Below, in pieces: positions 17,251-26,139 of a stretch of DNA of 46,494 bases; positions within the stretch are counted from its first letter, which is position 1, and the number at the start of each line of letters is the position of its first letter. The stretch lies in NCBI RefSeq assembly GCF_001578875.1, contig NZ_KQ969506.1, positions 264,378 to 310,871 on the forward strand, in the 5' to 3' direction. Made by a program: the position numbers and the translations under genes. This DNA comes from Streptococcus sp. DD13. Lineage in GTDB: Bacteria > Bacillota > Bacilli > Lactobacillales > Streptococcaceae. The notes under the pieces are model-generated. The model was not told the origin of the DNA and made no database searches. It saw only the letters and a list, made by a program, of their open reading frames with translations.

Positions 17251-17987
17251 TTTATAAAGAGGAATTTACCATTCCCTACAGTATGTCGGATGTCAACCAT
17301 TTAGCCAATTTACCGGCCTTGCTAGGAGAATGTATTTCGGTATCGGGACGTCAGTCCATCGCTCTAGATAATAGCGATGATTGGGTCTTTGAAAACTATG
17401 GTCTGGTGTGGATCATTACGGATCATGATATTCAGGTCAACCATCTTCCTCGCTTGTATGAGACGGTTGTCATTGAGACTGAAGCCTTGGCCTACAACAA
17501 GTTCTTTTGTTACCGTGCTTTTCGCGTCTTGGACCAGGAAGGTCAGCTCTTGGTTGATATCTGCAGTAGCTTTGCTCTCCTTGACTGGGAAAGCCGAAAA
17601 GTTCACCCTGTTTTGCCCGAAATTGTAGCGTGTTACCAAGCGGATTTTGAGAAGAAGTTGCGTCGGGGACCCAAATATTCTACTTTAGATCATTTCGCGA
17701 GCGAAGACTATCGGGTTCGGTTTTATGACATTGACATGAATGGACATGTCAATAATGGACGCTATATTGAATGGGTCTATGAGGTTATGGGATTTGATTT
17801 TCTATCCCACCACATCCCGAAACGGTTGCAACTCAAGTACTCAAAAGAGGTCTCACCGGGTGGTTTGATTCAGTCACGCTATGAGCTGGACGGATTGACC
17901 AGCCAGCATGAAATTGTCTCAGATGGACAAGTTAATGCTCAGGCGATTGTTCGCTGGCAAAATGTGGAGGAGGATTATGTCTCATAA
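17241..17987 (+). CDS. Acyl-ACP thioesterase (FAT family)
   Basis: Predicted to hydrolyse acyl-acyl carrier protein to free fatty acid, setting chain termination of type II fatty-acid synthesis in the cytosol. The 248 residues form a double hot-dog fold of the FatA/FatB-like family. The N-terminal half begins YKEEFTIPYSMSDVNH, and the second half holds VRFYDIDMNGHVNNGRYIEWVYE (about 155-177), where the Asp, Asn and His cluster is the family's catalytic region. Its start overlaps hemW by 10 bases and its end overlaps the NUDIX gene by 11, so translation is tightly linked. The chain-length preference cannot be told. Confidence 0.9.
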   Translation: MGLIYKEEFTIPYSMSDVNHLANLPALLGECISVSGRQSIALDNSDDWVFENYGLVWIITDHDIQVNHLPRLYETVVIETEALAYNKFFCYRAFRVLDQEGQLLVDICSSFALLDWESRKVHPVLPEIVACYQADFEKKLRRGPKYSTLDHFASEDYRVRFYDIDMNGHVNNGRYIEWVYEVMGFDFLSHHIPKRLQLKYSKEVSPGGLIQSRYELDGLTSQHEIVSDGQVNAQAIVRWQNVEEDYVS

Positions 17988-18597
17988 AGATGAATGGTTG
18001 ACCTGGGCAACCAAGCTCCAATCTCTAGCACAGAATGGTTTGGCTTATACTGAAAATGTCTTTGACAGAGAACGTTTTGAAGAAATCCGACAAATTTCGG
18101 TGGAAATGTTAGCCTGTGCATCTGGGCTTCCCGAGGACAAGGTGAGGGATCTCTTTGCCAATGAAACGGGTTACCAAACGCCTAAGATTGACACACGGGC
18201 TGCGATTATCAAGGAAGGACGAATCTTACTCGTCCAAGAGAATAATGGAACCTGGTCATTACCAGGTGGCTGGTGTGACGTCGATCAGTCGGTTCTAGAA
18301 AATGTCCAGAAAGAAGCTAAGGAAGAAGCGGGGCTTGAGATTGCCGTCGAAAGATTGGTTGCCGTTCTGGATAAGAGAAAGAACAATCCTGTCACCTCTG
18401 CTCATTATGTGACCAAGCTATTCTTTTTGTGTCGAGAGCTGGGAGGTCAATTTGAAAAAAATAATGAAACTCTGCAATCGGCCTATTTCTCTATGGATCA
18501 ACTTCCACCATTAGCAGAAGGAAAAAACACAGTTGCGCAACTCCAGTTGTGTTTTGAGGCGGCAGCAGCAGAACACTGGGAAACCGTAGTCGATTAG
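17977..18597 (+). CDS. NUDIX hydrolase with N-terminal NUDIX_N domain
   Basis: The 206-residue cytosolic hydrolase has a helical N-terminal domain of the type found before some NUDIX folds (about residues 1-65), then the NUDIX domain (about 70-190). The NUDIX box reads [24 protein letters not shown]. Its EAKEEAGL core supplies the metal-binding glutamates, with Lys in the usual Arg position. Relatives hydrolyse ADP-ribose or similar nucleoside diphosphate derivatives; the true substrate is unknown. I chose the ATG at 17977 because GGAGGAGGA lies just before it. It overlaps the thioesterase stop. Confidence 0.9.
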   Translation: MSHKDEWLTWATKLQSLAQNGLAYTENVFDRERFEEIRQISVEMLACASGLPEDKVRDLFANETGYQTPKIDTRAAIIKEGRILLVQENNGTWSLPGGWCDVDQSVLENVQKEAKEEAGLEIAVERLVAVLDKRKNNPVTSAHYVTKLFFLCRELGGQFEKNNETLQSAYFSMDQLPPLAEGKNTVAQLQLCFEAAAAEHWETVVD

Positions 18598-18610
18598 GAA
18601 AGGAAAGAGG

Positions 18611-19384
18611 ATGAACTACTCAGGCTATTTGATAGATTTAGATGGAACGATCTATAAGGGGAATGAACGAATCCCTGCTGGTGAACGATTTATTGCTCGC
18701 TTGCAAGAGAAGGGGATCCCTTATTTATTTGTTACGAATAATACCACCCGAAGCCCTCAAGCTGTCCAAGAGATGCTGGCAGATAAATTTTCGATTCAGA
18801 CGGGTCTTGAGACGATATATACGGCTAGTCTCGCTACGATCGACTATATGGAGGAGTTAGGAAAAGGGAAAACAGCCTATGTCATAGGCGAATCAGGTCT
18901 GAAGGAGGCCATTCTAGCGGCGGGTTACACCGAGGATACGGAAAATCCAGCCTATGTGGTAGTGGGCCTTGATTGGAAAGTAGACTATGAAAAATTTGCC
19001 ATTGCGACCTTAGCAATCCAAAAAGGTGCCCACTTCATAGGGTCTAATCCTGATCTTAATATTCCAACCGAACGTGGTCTCCTTCCTGGAGCTGGAAGTT
19101 TGATAGCCTTTCTAGAGGCAGCAACGCGTGTACAAGCGACCATTATTGGCAAGCCCAAAGCAACCATCATGGAAAAAGCCCTTGAGCGATTGGGGACTAA
19201 AAGAGAAGAGACCTTGATGGTTGGAGATAATTATCTAACGGATATCCGAGCTGGTATTGACAATGGCTTTCCCACTCTCTTGACCTTGACCGGCTTTACG
19301 ACTAAAGAAGAAGTGCCTGACCTACCGATCCCTCCGACCCATGTCGTTCGTGACCTAGATGAATGGAGTTTGGATGAAAAATAA
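18611..19384 (+). CDS. NagD-type HAD phosphatase
   Basis: HAD subfamily IIA phosphatase of 257 residues (TIGR01457-like). Motif [12 protein letters not shown] sits at residues 7-17, motif II is [10 protein letters not shown] near 41-50, the Lys motif is [14 protein letters not shown] near 180-193, and motif IV is [14 protein letters not shown] near 203-216. The C2B-type cap lies between motifs II and III. Members dephosphorylate small phospho-metabolites, including nucleotides or sugar phosphates; the substrate here is unknown. AGGAAAGAGG precedes the ATG. The last 11 bases overlap the membrane-protein gene that follows, which commonly travels with this phosphatase in streptococci. Confidence 0.93.
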   Translation: MNYSGYLIDLDGTIYKGNERIPAGERFIARLQEKGIPYLFVTNNTTRSPQAVQEMLADKFSIQTGLETIYTASLATIDYMEELGKGKTAYVIGESGLKEAILAAGYTEDTENPAYVVVGLDWKVDYEKFAIATLAIQKGAHFIGSNPDLNIPTERGLLPGAGSLIAFLEAATRVQATIIGKPKATIMEKALERLGTKREETLMVGDNYLTDIRAGIDNGFPTLLTLTGFTTKEEVPDLPIPPTHVVRDLDEWSLDEK

Positions 19385-19997
19385 GATTGTCCTTTTTTCA
19401 ACGATTGTTTTTAGCTTCAGCTTTGCCATTCTCGCTACGATCTACCTTGCCTGGCTCTTGTATCCTTTAGAAATCTCAGGCTTGGATTTAACAGCTCTGT
19501 CGGGTCTCTCGTCTGAGCGGATCCTGCTAAATTTTCACCATCTCATGGATTACCTGACCAATCCTTTCAGTTGGACTTTAGCCATGCCAGATTTGCCCTC
19601 TTCCACGAATGGTCTTCATCACTTTGCACAGGTTAAACTCTTATTTCATCTCGTACAGTTCCTCTTTTTCCTCTCGCTTCCCGGATTTGTGTGCTATCTA
19701 AAAGAGATTTTTGGGAAAGGTTTTGGCCGGCTTTACCGGAGAATTTTTTTCGGTTTAGCTGTGTGTCCATTCCTTCTTTTCCTCTTTGTTTTCTTCATAG
19801 GCTTTGACCAATTTTTTGTTTTATTCCACCAAGTATTGTTTGTCGGGGATTCAACCTGGCTCTTTGATCCTGCTCACGATCCGGTGATTTTGATCCTGCC
19901 CGAGGTCTTCTTTCTCCATTGTTTTCTCGTCTTTTTCTTCCTATATGAGCTGACTTGCCTTGTCTTTGCTTGGGGAGGAAAGAAGCGAAAGGATTAA
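19374..19997 (+). CDS. DUF1461 (TIGR01906) integral membrane protein
   Basis: The 207-residue protein has about five hydrophobic helices: the first at about residues 4-26, then around 85-105, 120-140, 148-165 and 182-202. Between helices 1 and 2 is the segment with [14 protein letters not shown] and [18 protein letters not shown], the family signature with conserved histidines. No biochemical function is established. I prefer the ATG at 19374 because GGAG lies 5 bases before it; the in-frame ATG at 19359 has no ribosome site. It overlaps the NagD-type gene and ends the operon. Confidence 0.85.
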   Translation: MKNKIVLFSTIVFSFSFAILATIYLAWLLYPLEISGLDLTALSGLSSERILLNFHHLMDYLTNPFSWTLAMPDLPSSTNGLHHFAQVKLLFHLVQFLFFLSLPGFVCYLKEIFGKGFGRLYRRIFFGLAVCPFLLFLFVFFIGFDQFFVLFHQVLFVGDSTWLFDPAHDPVILILPEVFFLHCFLVFFFLYELTCLVFAWGGKKRKD

Positions 19998-20031
19998 GTA
20001 AGAAAAGGAAACCTTGCAGCACTAAGGTTCA

Positions 20032-20060
20032 TTGCTTTTTTAAAACTTTTTCAGTATAAT
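20032..20060 (+). promoter_or_regulatory. Promoter of the ABC exporter operon
   Basis: TTGCTT (20032-20037), a 17-base spacer and a perfect TATAAT (20055-20060). The start of transcription would be near 20067, giving a leader of nearly 200 bases. Confidence 0.65.
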
Positions 20061-20261
20061 GATTCGGTACCGGATCATACAAAAAAACTTACCTACAGCT
20101 GGTCTGCTAGGTAAGTTTATCTATGTAAAGGAAATAGGGAACTTCCCCTGATAACCTATAAGAGATGGATGAGACCTTTCATCTACTCTTTACAATGATT
20201 TTCTATTATTAGAAGAGAAGATTTCTCATTTTGAAAAACAACTATTTTTATGGAGGTAAGT
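20061..20261 (+). promoter_or_regulatory. Long structured leader of the ABC exporter
   Basis: The leader holds a strong hairpin: AAACTTACCTA (about 20087-20097) and TAGGTAAGTTT (about 20110-20120), with CAG/CTG pairs inside. A weaker hairpin AGATGGA/TTTCATCT follows near 20163-20184. A 15-codon frame, MDETFHLLFTMIFYY (20165-20212), crosses the second hairpin but has only a weak ribosome site. None of the hairpins has a T run, so there is no classical terminator. A GGAGG at 20252-20256 serves the first ABC gene. Regulation by leader structure is possible but not shown. Confidence 0.45.
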
Positions 20262-22007
20262 ATGCTTCAGTCACTTATTGCTGAGATAAAGGAATATCGA
20301 AAACCATCCTTTCTAGCGTCTTTTTATATGGTCCTAGAGGTTATGTTTGAAATTTCGATTCCCTTTGTAATGGCAAGTTTGTTGGACCAAGGAGTCCAAC
20401 AGTCCAATATGGACAATATTCTTTTCTATGGAGGAATTATGCTGGTTTGTGCCTTTTTATCCCTTTTTTGTGGAATGCAATCGGCACGCTACGGGGCTTT
20501 TGCCTCAGCAGGCTTTGCGAAAAACTTACGTAAAGCCCTCTTCAAGAAGATCCAGACCTTCTCCTTTGAAAATATCGATTCCTTCTCATCTGGAGGATTG
20601 GTGACGCGGATGATGACCGATGTCACAAATGTTCAGAATTCCTACCAAATGATTATTCGGGTCTGTGTTCGGGCACCCTTGAATCTTATTTTTGCAATTG
20701 CAGCTAGTTTCCTCATCAATGCGGAGATGGCCTTTATTTTCGTTGGTGTTAGTCTTTTCTTAGGGGCTGTTCTGTTCTTGATTACAAAGATTGTCTACCC
20801 GCGTTTTACAGCAGTTTTTGCGGCCTATGACCAACTCAACAACAATATCCAAGAAAACATCACCAACATGCGGGTAGTCAAATCCTATGTCAAGGAAGCT
20901 GAAGAAACATCTAAATTTAAAAAATCTTCTCGGCGGATTTACAATATGTTTATGAGAGCCATTCGAGTGATTACCCTCAGCAATCCGGCAATGATGTTGT
21001 CCATCTATACGTCCTTTATCCTGATTTCCTGGCTTGGAGCCCAATTAATCGTTGGAGGGACAATGACAACAGGTGAACTAACTTCGATGTTTACCTATAC
21101 GATGACCATCCTGATGTCCTTGATGATGTTTTTGATGATCTTCGTCATGCTGTCGATCTCGATTGCATCGGTCTCTCGGATCAATGAGGTCTTGCATACG
21201 GAGTCGACGATCGTCTCTCCAGAGTCGGGTCTTACAGCAGTGGCGGATGGCAGTGTTTCGTTTGATCATGTCCAATTTTCCTATCAAGATGAAAATGGCG
21301 ATAAAACCCACGTATTAAAAGATATCAACTTAGATATCCAATCGGGTGAGTTTATTGGGATTATTGGAGGAACGGGTTCTGGGAAATCCAGTCTTGTTCA
21401 ATTAATTCCTCGCTTGTATGATGTTGAAGCAGGTCAAGTTCGGGTCGGTGGTCAGGACGTGAAAGACTATGATCTGGACTATTTGCGCAAGCAAGTAGCG
21501 ATGGTTCTTCAGACAAATGTCTTGTTTAGTGGGACGATTAAGGAAAACATGCGCTGGGGAAATAAACATGCGACGGATGAAGAAATTATCGCAGCCTGCA
21601 AAATTGCTCAAGCGGATGAATTTATCCAAGACTTTAAAGATGGCTATGACACAAAAATTGAGCGTGGTGGAAGCAATGTCTCTGGAGGTCAACGCCAACG
21701 TCTCTGTATCGCACGTGCTCTTTTGATGAATCCAAAAATTCTGATTTTGGATGACTCGACATCTGCCGTCGATACCAAGACAGATGCCTCTATCCGTCAG
21801 GGCTTGGCTGCGAGTCTGAAGGATACAACGAAAATTATCATCGGTCAGAGAATTTCCTCTATTCAAGATGCAGACCGCATCATCGTCATGAATGATGGGA
21901 AAATTGATGCGATTGGCAGGCACGAGGATTTGGTTTTGACCAACGCAATCTACCGAGAAATCTATGAAATGCAAACACAAGGGAAAGGAGAAGCAGATGC
22001 AAAATAG
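20262..22007 (+). CDS. Heterodimeric ABC exporter, subunit with degenerate ATP site
   Basis: Half-transporter of 581 residues: a six-helix type IV exporter membrane domain (about 1-310), then a nucleotide-binding domain (about 335-575). Walker A GGTGSGKSS and the signature VSGGQRQRLC are intact. The residue after Walker B is Asp498 (LILDDSTSA) where the catalytic Glu should be, and the switch His is Gln529 (IIGQRISSI). This subunit therefore gives a good signature but a poor catalytic site, the mark of LmrCD/BmrCD/SatAB-type heterodimers. Substrates may be drugs, peptides or lipids. The ATG at 20262 follows GGAGG; the ATG at 20250 lies before that site. Its 3' end overlaps the partner gene by 11 bases. 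Confidence 0.92.
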   Translation: MLQSLIAEIKEYRKPSFLASFYMVLEVMFEISIPFVMASLLDQGVQQSNMDNILFYGGIMLVCAFLSLFCGMQSARYGAFASAGFAKNLRKALFKKIQTFSFENIDSFSSGGLVTRMMTDVTNVQNSYQMIIRVCVRAPLNLIFAIAASFLINAEMAFIFVGVSLFLGAVLFLITKIVYPRFTAVFAAYDQLNNNIQENITNMRVVKSYVKEAEETSKFKKSSRRIYNMFMRAIRVITLSNPAMMLSIYTSFILISWLGAQLIVGGTMTTGELTSMFTYTMTILMSLMMFLMIFVMLSISIASVSRINEVLHTESTIVSPESGLTAVADGSVSFDHVQFSYQDENGDKTHVLKDINLDIQSGEFIGIIGGTGSGKSSLVQLIPRLYDVEAGQVRVGGQDVKDYDLDYLRKQVAMVLQTNVLFSGTIKENMRWGNKHATDEEIIAACKIAQADEFIQDFKDGYDTKIERGGSNVSGGQRQRLCIARALLMNPKILILDDSTSAVDTKTDASIRQGLAASLKDTTKIIIGQRISSIQDADRIIVMNDGKIDAIGRHEDLVLTNAIYREIYEMQTQGKGEADAK

Positions 22008-23865
22008 AAAAAAAGCGGGTTTTGGATCCATCCTTCGACTCTTGAAGTTCATGTGGCAGGATTATAAGGTTGCACTCCTAGTTTCCTTTGCCCTTATCGT
22101 TATCTCCTCTCTTGCGACTGTAAATATTACGGCGTCTATCCAGTCACTGGTGGACCAGTATATAGAGCCCATGCTTTCTACAGGAAGTCGTGATTTTGGA
22201 CCTCTCTTGAAATTCTTATCGGGTGTTGCCATTTTCTCTCTTTTTGGAGTCTTGGCCAACTACGGCTTTTCGCTCATCATGGCGACAATCTCTCAGGATA
22301 TGTTGCGCACTCTTCGGAATCAGCTCTTTAGTCGAATGGAAAAGTTGCCGATTCGCTATTTTGATACGCATCAGCATGGAGATATCATGTCTATCTACAC
22401 GAATGATATTGATGCTTTGCGCCAAGCGATTGAACAGTCCATTCCTCAGTTGCTCCAATCAACTATTACCATTATTGGTGTTACGTTCGCGATGCTTGGA
22501 GTGAGTCCGCTTCTCTTTCTAGTCGTCCTTCTCATGCTATTGGTAATGATTTTTGTCATTCGTGATATTTCGGGCAAGTCAGGGCGTTACTTCGGAGAGC
22601 AACAAGCGAATCTCGGGATTGAAAATGGTTATATCGAAGAAATGATGTCTGGTCAAAAGGTGGTGAAAGCCTTTGTCCATGAAGAAGAAAGTATCGCCGA
22701 ATTCAATCGGATTAACGAACAACTCTTTGAGTCTTCTTATCTTGCCAATCGTTATGGGAATGTGTTGATGCCCATCCTTGGAAATTTAGGGAATATCTCC
22801 TTCGTCATTACAGCCATTGTCGGTGGAAGTTTAGCTTTAGGGGGTGTTGGTGGTTTGACAATCGGAGGTTTGATGGCCTTTTTGCAGCTCAACCGGTCCT
22901 TTACCAGTCCCATCACACAGGTCTCCCAACAAATTAACTTTGTCCTCATGGCCTTAGCTGGGGCGGACAGAATCTTTGATTTGTTGGACGAGGAAGAAGA
23001 GGTTGACCAGGGAGTGGTGACCTTAGTCAACTATAAGCTAGTAGATGGCGAAAAGGTCGTGACTGAAGAAAAAACCAATTACTGGGCTTGGAAACATCCA
23101 CGGGAAAATGGGAAGTTTGAGCTAGTTGATTTAGTCGGAAATGTCGTCTTTACGGATGTGGATTTCTCCTATGACGGCAAACATCAGATTCTTCATGATA
23201 TCAACCTTTTTGCGGATAAGGGTCAAAAAGTAGCCTTTGTCGGAGCGACCGGAGCTGGTAAAACGACCATTACCAATCTGATTAATCGCTTTTATGATAT
23301 CCAGTCAGGTTCGATCACCTATGATGGGATCGATGTTAAATTGATTGAAAAGGATTCCCTCCGCCGTTCGTTAGGAATCGTTTTGCAAGATACGCACCTC
23401 TTTACAGGTAGCATTGCAGAGAATATCGCCTATGGTCGTAAAGACGCCACTCGAGAAGAAATTTTAGAGGCGGCTCGGATTGCCAATGTCGACAGCTTTG
23501 TCAAAAATCTGGACCAGGGCTACGAGACAGTCTTAACTGATGATGGAGCTGGCTTATCCAATGGCCAACGTCAGTTGATTGCGATTGCACGAGCAGCCTT
23601 AGCAGATGCTCCTGTTCTCATCCTAGACGAAGCAACTTCCTCTATCGACTCTCGTACGGAGAAAATGGTCCAAGAAGGAATGGACCGTCTGATGAAAGGT
23701 CGGACTGTCTTTGTCATTGCCCACCGCTTATCGACGATTGTCAATTCGGATGTCATCATGGTCATGGACCATGGACGCATCATCGAACGAGGCAATCATG
23801 CAAGTTTGATGGCTGAGCGGGGAACCTATTATCGACTCTACACGGGTGGATTAGAAATTGATTAG
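21997..23865 (+). CDS. Heterodimeric ABC exporter, catalytic subunit
   Basis: Partner half-transporter of 622 residues. Six membrane helices occupy about residues 1-330. An insertion of about 40 residues (VTLVNYKLVDGEKVVTEEKT onward) precedes the nucleotide-binding domain, a feature of the longer subunit in LmrD/BmrD-like pairs. Walker A is GATGAGKTT, Walker B ends in catalytic Glu545 (LILDEATSS) and the switch His576 is present (IAHRLSTI). Its signature is altered to LSNGQRQ. Together with the first subunit this makes one competent and one degenerate ATP site. The ATG at 21997 follows AAAGGAGAAG and lies inside the end of the upstream gene, which fits coupled translation. A strong terminator follows. 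Confidence 0.92.
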   Translation: MQNRKKAGFGSILRLLKFMWQDYKVALLVSFALIVISSLATVNITASIQSLVDQYIEPMLSTGSRDFGPLLKFLSGVAIFSLFGVLANYGFSLIMATISQDMLRTLRNQLFSRMEKLPIRYFDTHQHGDIMSIYTNDIDALRQAIEQSIPQLLQSTITIIGVTFAMLGVSPLLFLVVLLMLLVMIFVIRDISGKSGRYFGEQQANLGIENGYIEEMMSGQKVVKAFVHEEESIAEFNRINEQLFESSYLANRYGNVLMPILGNLGNISFVITAIVGGSLALGGVGGLTIGGLMAFLQLNRSFTSPITQVSQQINFVLMALAGADRIFDLLDEEEEVDQGVVTLVNYKLVDGEKVVTEEKTNYWAWKHPRENGKFELVDLVGNVVFTDVDFSYDGKHQILHDINLFADKGQKVAFVGATGAGKTTITNLINRFYDIQSGSITYDGIDVKLIEKDSLRRSLGIVLQDTHLFTGSIAENIAYGRKDATREEILEAARIANVDSFVKNLDQGYETVLTDDGAGLSNGQRQLIAIARAALADAPVLILDEATSSIDSRTEKMVQEGMDRLMKGRTVFVIAHRLSTIVNSDVIMVMDHGRIIERGNHASLMAERGTYYRLYTGGLEID

Positions 23866-23870
23866 CCTAC

Positions 23871-23902
23871 AATCTGAGACAGATGCGTCTCAGATTTTTT
23901 TT
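23871..23902 (+). terminator. Rho-independent terminator of the ABC operon
   Basis: AATCTGAGAC (23871-23880) pairs with GTCTCAGATT (23887-23896) around AGATGC and continues into a run of T to 23902. It starts 5 bases after the stop codon. Confidence 0.93.
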
Positions 23903-24016
23903 GACGTCAGACCATTTTGTCTTTTCTCTAGAATGGACGATGGGAGACCGACGAGATAGGCTATTCTTTGAAAACAATCGTCAGAATAAGTTTTGGAGAT
24001 GGATAAGAAAAGTCAA

Positions 24017-24045
24017 TTGACAAGGTTCTAAAACTTGGATACAAT
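24017..24045 (+). promoter_or_regulatory. Consensus promoter of the GDPD gene
   Basis: A perfect TTGACA (24017-24022), a 17-base spacer and TACAAT (24040-24045). Initiation near 24052 gives a short leader that includes the ATG at 24076. Confidence 0.85.
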
Positions 24046-24075
24046 AAAGCAAGTTTCTATTATTGAGAGGTAGTT

Positions 24076-24126
24076 ATGTCTGAAAAAAGGCTATTAGACA
24101 CCGCATTGGCCAAGCTTTGTCTATGA
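24076..24126 (+). CDS. 16-residue ORF overlapping the GDPD start (leader peptide or broken N-terminus)
   Basis: ATG at 24076 with GAGAGGT a few bases upstream encodes MSEKRLLDTALAKLCL and stops at TGA 24124-24126. The TGA overlaps the GDPD ATG at 24123 (ATGA). It could be a translationally coupled leader peptide. Alternatively it is the true N-terminus of the GDPD protein put out of frame by one lost base: adding one A in the CCAAGC context gives ALAKALSMINRYKF in a single frame. The good promoter and ribosome site serve this ATG, not the internal one. Confidence 0.5.
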   Translation: MSEKRLLDTALAKLCL

Positions 24127-25844
24127 TTAATCGATACAAGTTTTCCTATCTTTCTGTCGCGATAATGCTACAGATTGTGATGGCGTTTGGCTTTCAGGTT
24201 TTACGGTGGGTGTTTCGATTGGCCATCATCGCTTCGGATGAATACAATTTGGATAAAAACAATCTTTTCGTGATTTTGTCCAATCCCATCAGTGTGTTCC
24301 TGCTGGCTCTTTTTCTAATTGTATTTGCCTTTTTCTTCCTGGTGGAGTTTTCGACGCTCGTCTCAGTGATTTATGTATCACAAGCTGGCGGAGATCTTGA
24401 ATTGAAAGAGGTTCTCAAGCAGTCCTTGAGAAGGCTTAAAAATATTTTTGGAATTCAGTTTTTGTATTTTCTCCTTTACCTCATCGTCACCATTCCCTTA
24501 GCTGGCTTGGTCATTGGCTCCAGCCTAACCGAGCATCTCTATGTTCCAGACTTTATTACTGGAGAATTCATGAAGTCGACCAGCGGTCTAATCGGGACTT
24601 TTGTCGTTTTGATAGGATTTGTCTATCTAAATGCTCGTTTGCTCTACGTAGTTCCCTATCTCATCACCAAGGACCAACCTTTTTTAGACTCAGTCAAAGA
24701 TAGCTGGAAAAAGACCCGAAAGGGCCTCTTTCCCTTGCTCATTTCGATCGGATTGTTTGAATTTATCCTGTCCCTGGCCTATGCTATTTTAGTATTTTTA
24801 CTTGTTGGGGTCGTCAGTTTTTTAGATCCAAGTGGTCAAAATCGGTGGATGGAAATTGCTTTTTTGGTCTTGGTTCGGGTCTTTAGTTTTGCTTTCTCGG
24901 TCTTTACAAAACTTGGTGTCTTAAGTATCTTGGTGTCCGGTTTGCAACATGAGAACAAAGCCATGCTTCAGCCACGTCAAGTTTCTGGACGGATGAAGTG
25001 GCTCTTTTTGGGAACAGTAGGTACATTATTAGCTGTCTCCATTTCATCGGCTTATGACATCGCCACTGCAACCTTGAATCAATCAGAGATGATTATAGCG
25101 CATCGAGGAGATATCCGGCATGGAGTAGAAAATTCGCTCGAGGCCTTAGAAGCAGCGTCTGAGAATAAGGCCAATGCAGTCGAAATGGATATTCTTTTGA
25201 CAAAGGATAACCAGTTCGTAGTGATGCATGATAACAAGTTGAAACGTCTTGCAGGGATAGACCGCCGGGTGCAAGATATGACGCTAGAAGAATTGCAAAA
25301 GGTTGAAATCACTCAGGATGGACATCGCTCGCATATCTCCTCTTTTGAGGATTATGTCAAGCGGGCCAAGGAATTACACATGCCTCTCTTGGTCGAGTTA
25401 AAACCACATGGGGGAGAACCATCCAACTATGCAGACCTTTTTATTGCTGAAGCTAAGCGCCTAGGTATTGAAAAAGAATACCGTGTGATGTCTTTGGATC
25501 TTGACCTCATACAGGAAATTGAAGAAAAAGATCCCGCGATTGAAACAGGCTATGTGATTCCCATCCAATTTGGTCTGTTTGCTGAGAATCAGGTCGATTT
25601 TTATGTCATCGAAGACTTTTCTTATCGGCAAGAACTAGTCACTCAGGCGCATCAAGAAAACAAAAAAATATTTGTTTGGACCATTAATGATTCACAAAAA
25701 ATCGAAAACTACCTTCAGCGTCCAGTTGATGCCATCATTACAGATGAGACAGAAGAAGCGGCTTCGATTCGCCAAGAACTAAAACAAGAAACGAGCTATT
25801 TCAATCGTTTCCTTCGATTATTGGACAGTGATTCAAATAGTTAA
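24123..25844 (+). CDS. Glycerophosphodiester phosphodiesterase with N-terminal membrane domain
   Basis: Hydrolyses glycerophosphodiesters to glycerol-3-phosphate and an alcohol. The roughly 573 residues comprise a membrane domain with six or so helices (about 1-315, the GDPD-associated membrane domain) and a C-terminal TIM-barrel GDPD domain (about 322-560). The catalytic region begins IIAHRGDIRHGVENS, with His327 and the metal-binding Glu of ENS; EMDILLTKDNQFVVMHD follows. Substrates in Gram-positive cocci could be phospholipid-derived diesters or teichoic/lipoteichoic chains, depending on topology. The start is uncertain: the ATG at 24123 lacks a ribosome site and overlaps a preceding 16-codon frame that may be its displaced N-terminus. 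Confidence 0.88.
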   Translation: MINRYKFSYLSVAIMLQIVMAFGFQVLRWVFRLAIIASDEYNLDKNNLFVILSNPISVFLLALFLIVFAFFFLVEFSTLVSVIYVSQAGGDLELKEVLKQSLRRLKNIFGIQFLYFLLYLIVTIPLAGLVIGSSLTEHLYVPDFITGEFMKSTSGLIGTFVVLIGFVYLNARLLYVVPYLITKDQPFLDSVKDSWKKTRKGLFPLLISIGLFEFILSLAYAILVFLLVGVVSFLDPSGQNRWMEIAFLVLVRVFSFAFSVFTKLGVLSILVSGLQHENKAMLQPRQVSGRMKWLFLGTVGTLLAVSISSAYDIATATLNQSEMIIAHRGDIRHGVENSLEALEAASENKANAVEMDILLTKDNQFVVMHDNKLKRLAGIDRRVQDMTLEELQKVEITQDGHRSHISSFEDYVKRAKELHMPLLVELKPHGGEPSNYADLFIAEAKRLGIEKEYRVMSLDLDLIQEIEEKDPAIETGYVIPIQFGLFAENQVDFYVIEDFSYRQELVTQAHQENKKIFVWTINDSQKIENYLQRPVDAIITDETEEAASIRQELKQETSYFNRFLRLLDSDSNS

Positions 25845-25886
25845 AAGGAATGGTTTCGCTAACCTGATTCTAAAACAGTATTTCCT

Positions 25887-25930
25887 ACACCCCAAAAGGG
25901 AGAGAAAAACTTTCTCTTTGGGGTGTTTTT
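25887..25930 (+). terminator. Terminator of the GDPD gene
   Basis: ACACCCCAAA (25887-25896) pairs with TTTGGGGTGT (25917-25926), with further GGGAGAG/CTTTCTC-type pairing inside, then a T run. Confidence 0.88.
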
Positions 25931-26051
25931 GATTGAAATGGATATCCTGCTGTCCCCTAAACGTTACTTCCCCCCACGAGACTGTTAGATCGTTCCCTCT
26001 TCTTTCTATCCTCAATCTAGTGTCTCAGATAGCTTTACAAACGAAGTGGTC

Positions 26052-26091
26052 AAAAAAAGGATCTAGCCTGTGGATACAGAGCTAAATCCTT
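26052..26091 (-). terminator. Terminator of the glutathione peroxidase gene
   Basis: On the minus strand AAGGATTTAGC pairs with GCTAGATCCTT (one G-T pair) and is followed by a run of T (the A run at 26052-26058 on plus). It lies about 50 bases past the gpx stop. Confidence 0.82.
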
Positions 26092-26139
26092 GGTTAAGAT
26101 GGGAAATTGAACTTGTCTGCTGCGATACTAGAAAGTCGT

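Noticed and set aside
20059-20151. 30-codon frame MIRYRIIQKNLPTAG... at the start of the ABC leader
   Set aside because: Its ATG overlaps the -10 hexamer (TATAATG), so it would lie before the transcript start, and it has no ribosome site.
21402-22052. 216-codon antisense frame in the ABC exporter genes
   Set aside because: Covers the Walker and signature region of a well-supported gene; no promoter or ribosome site on that strand.
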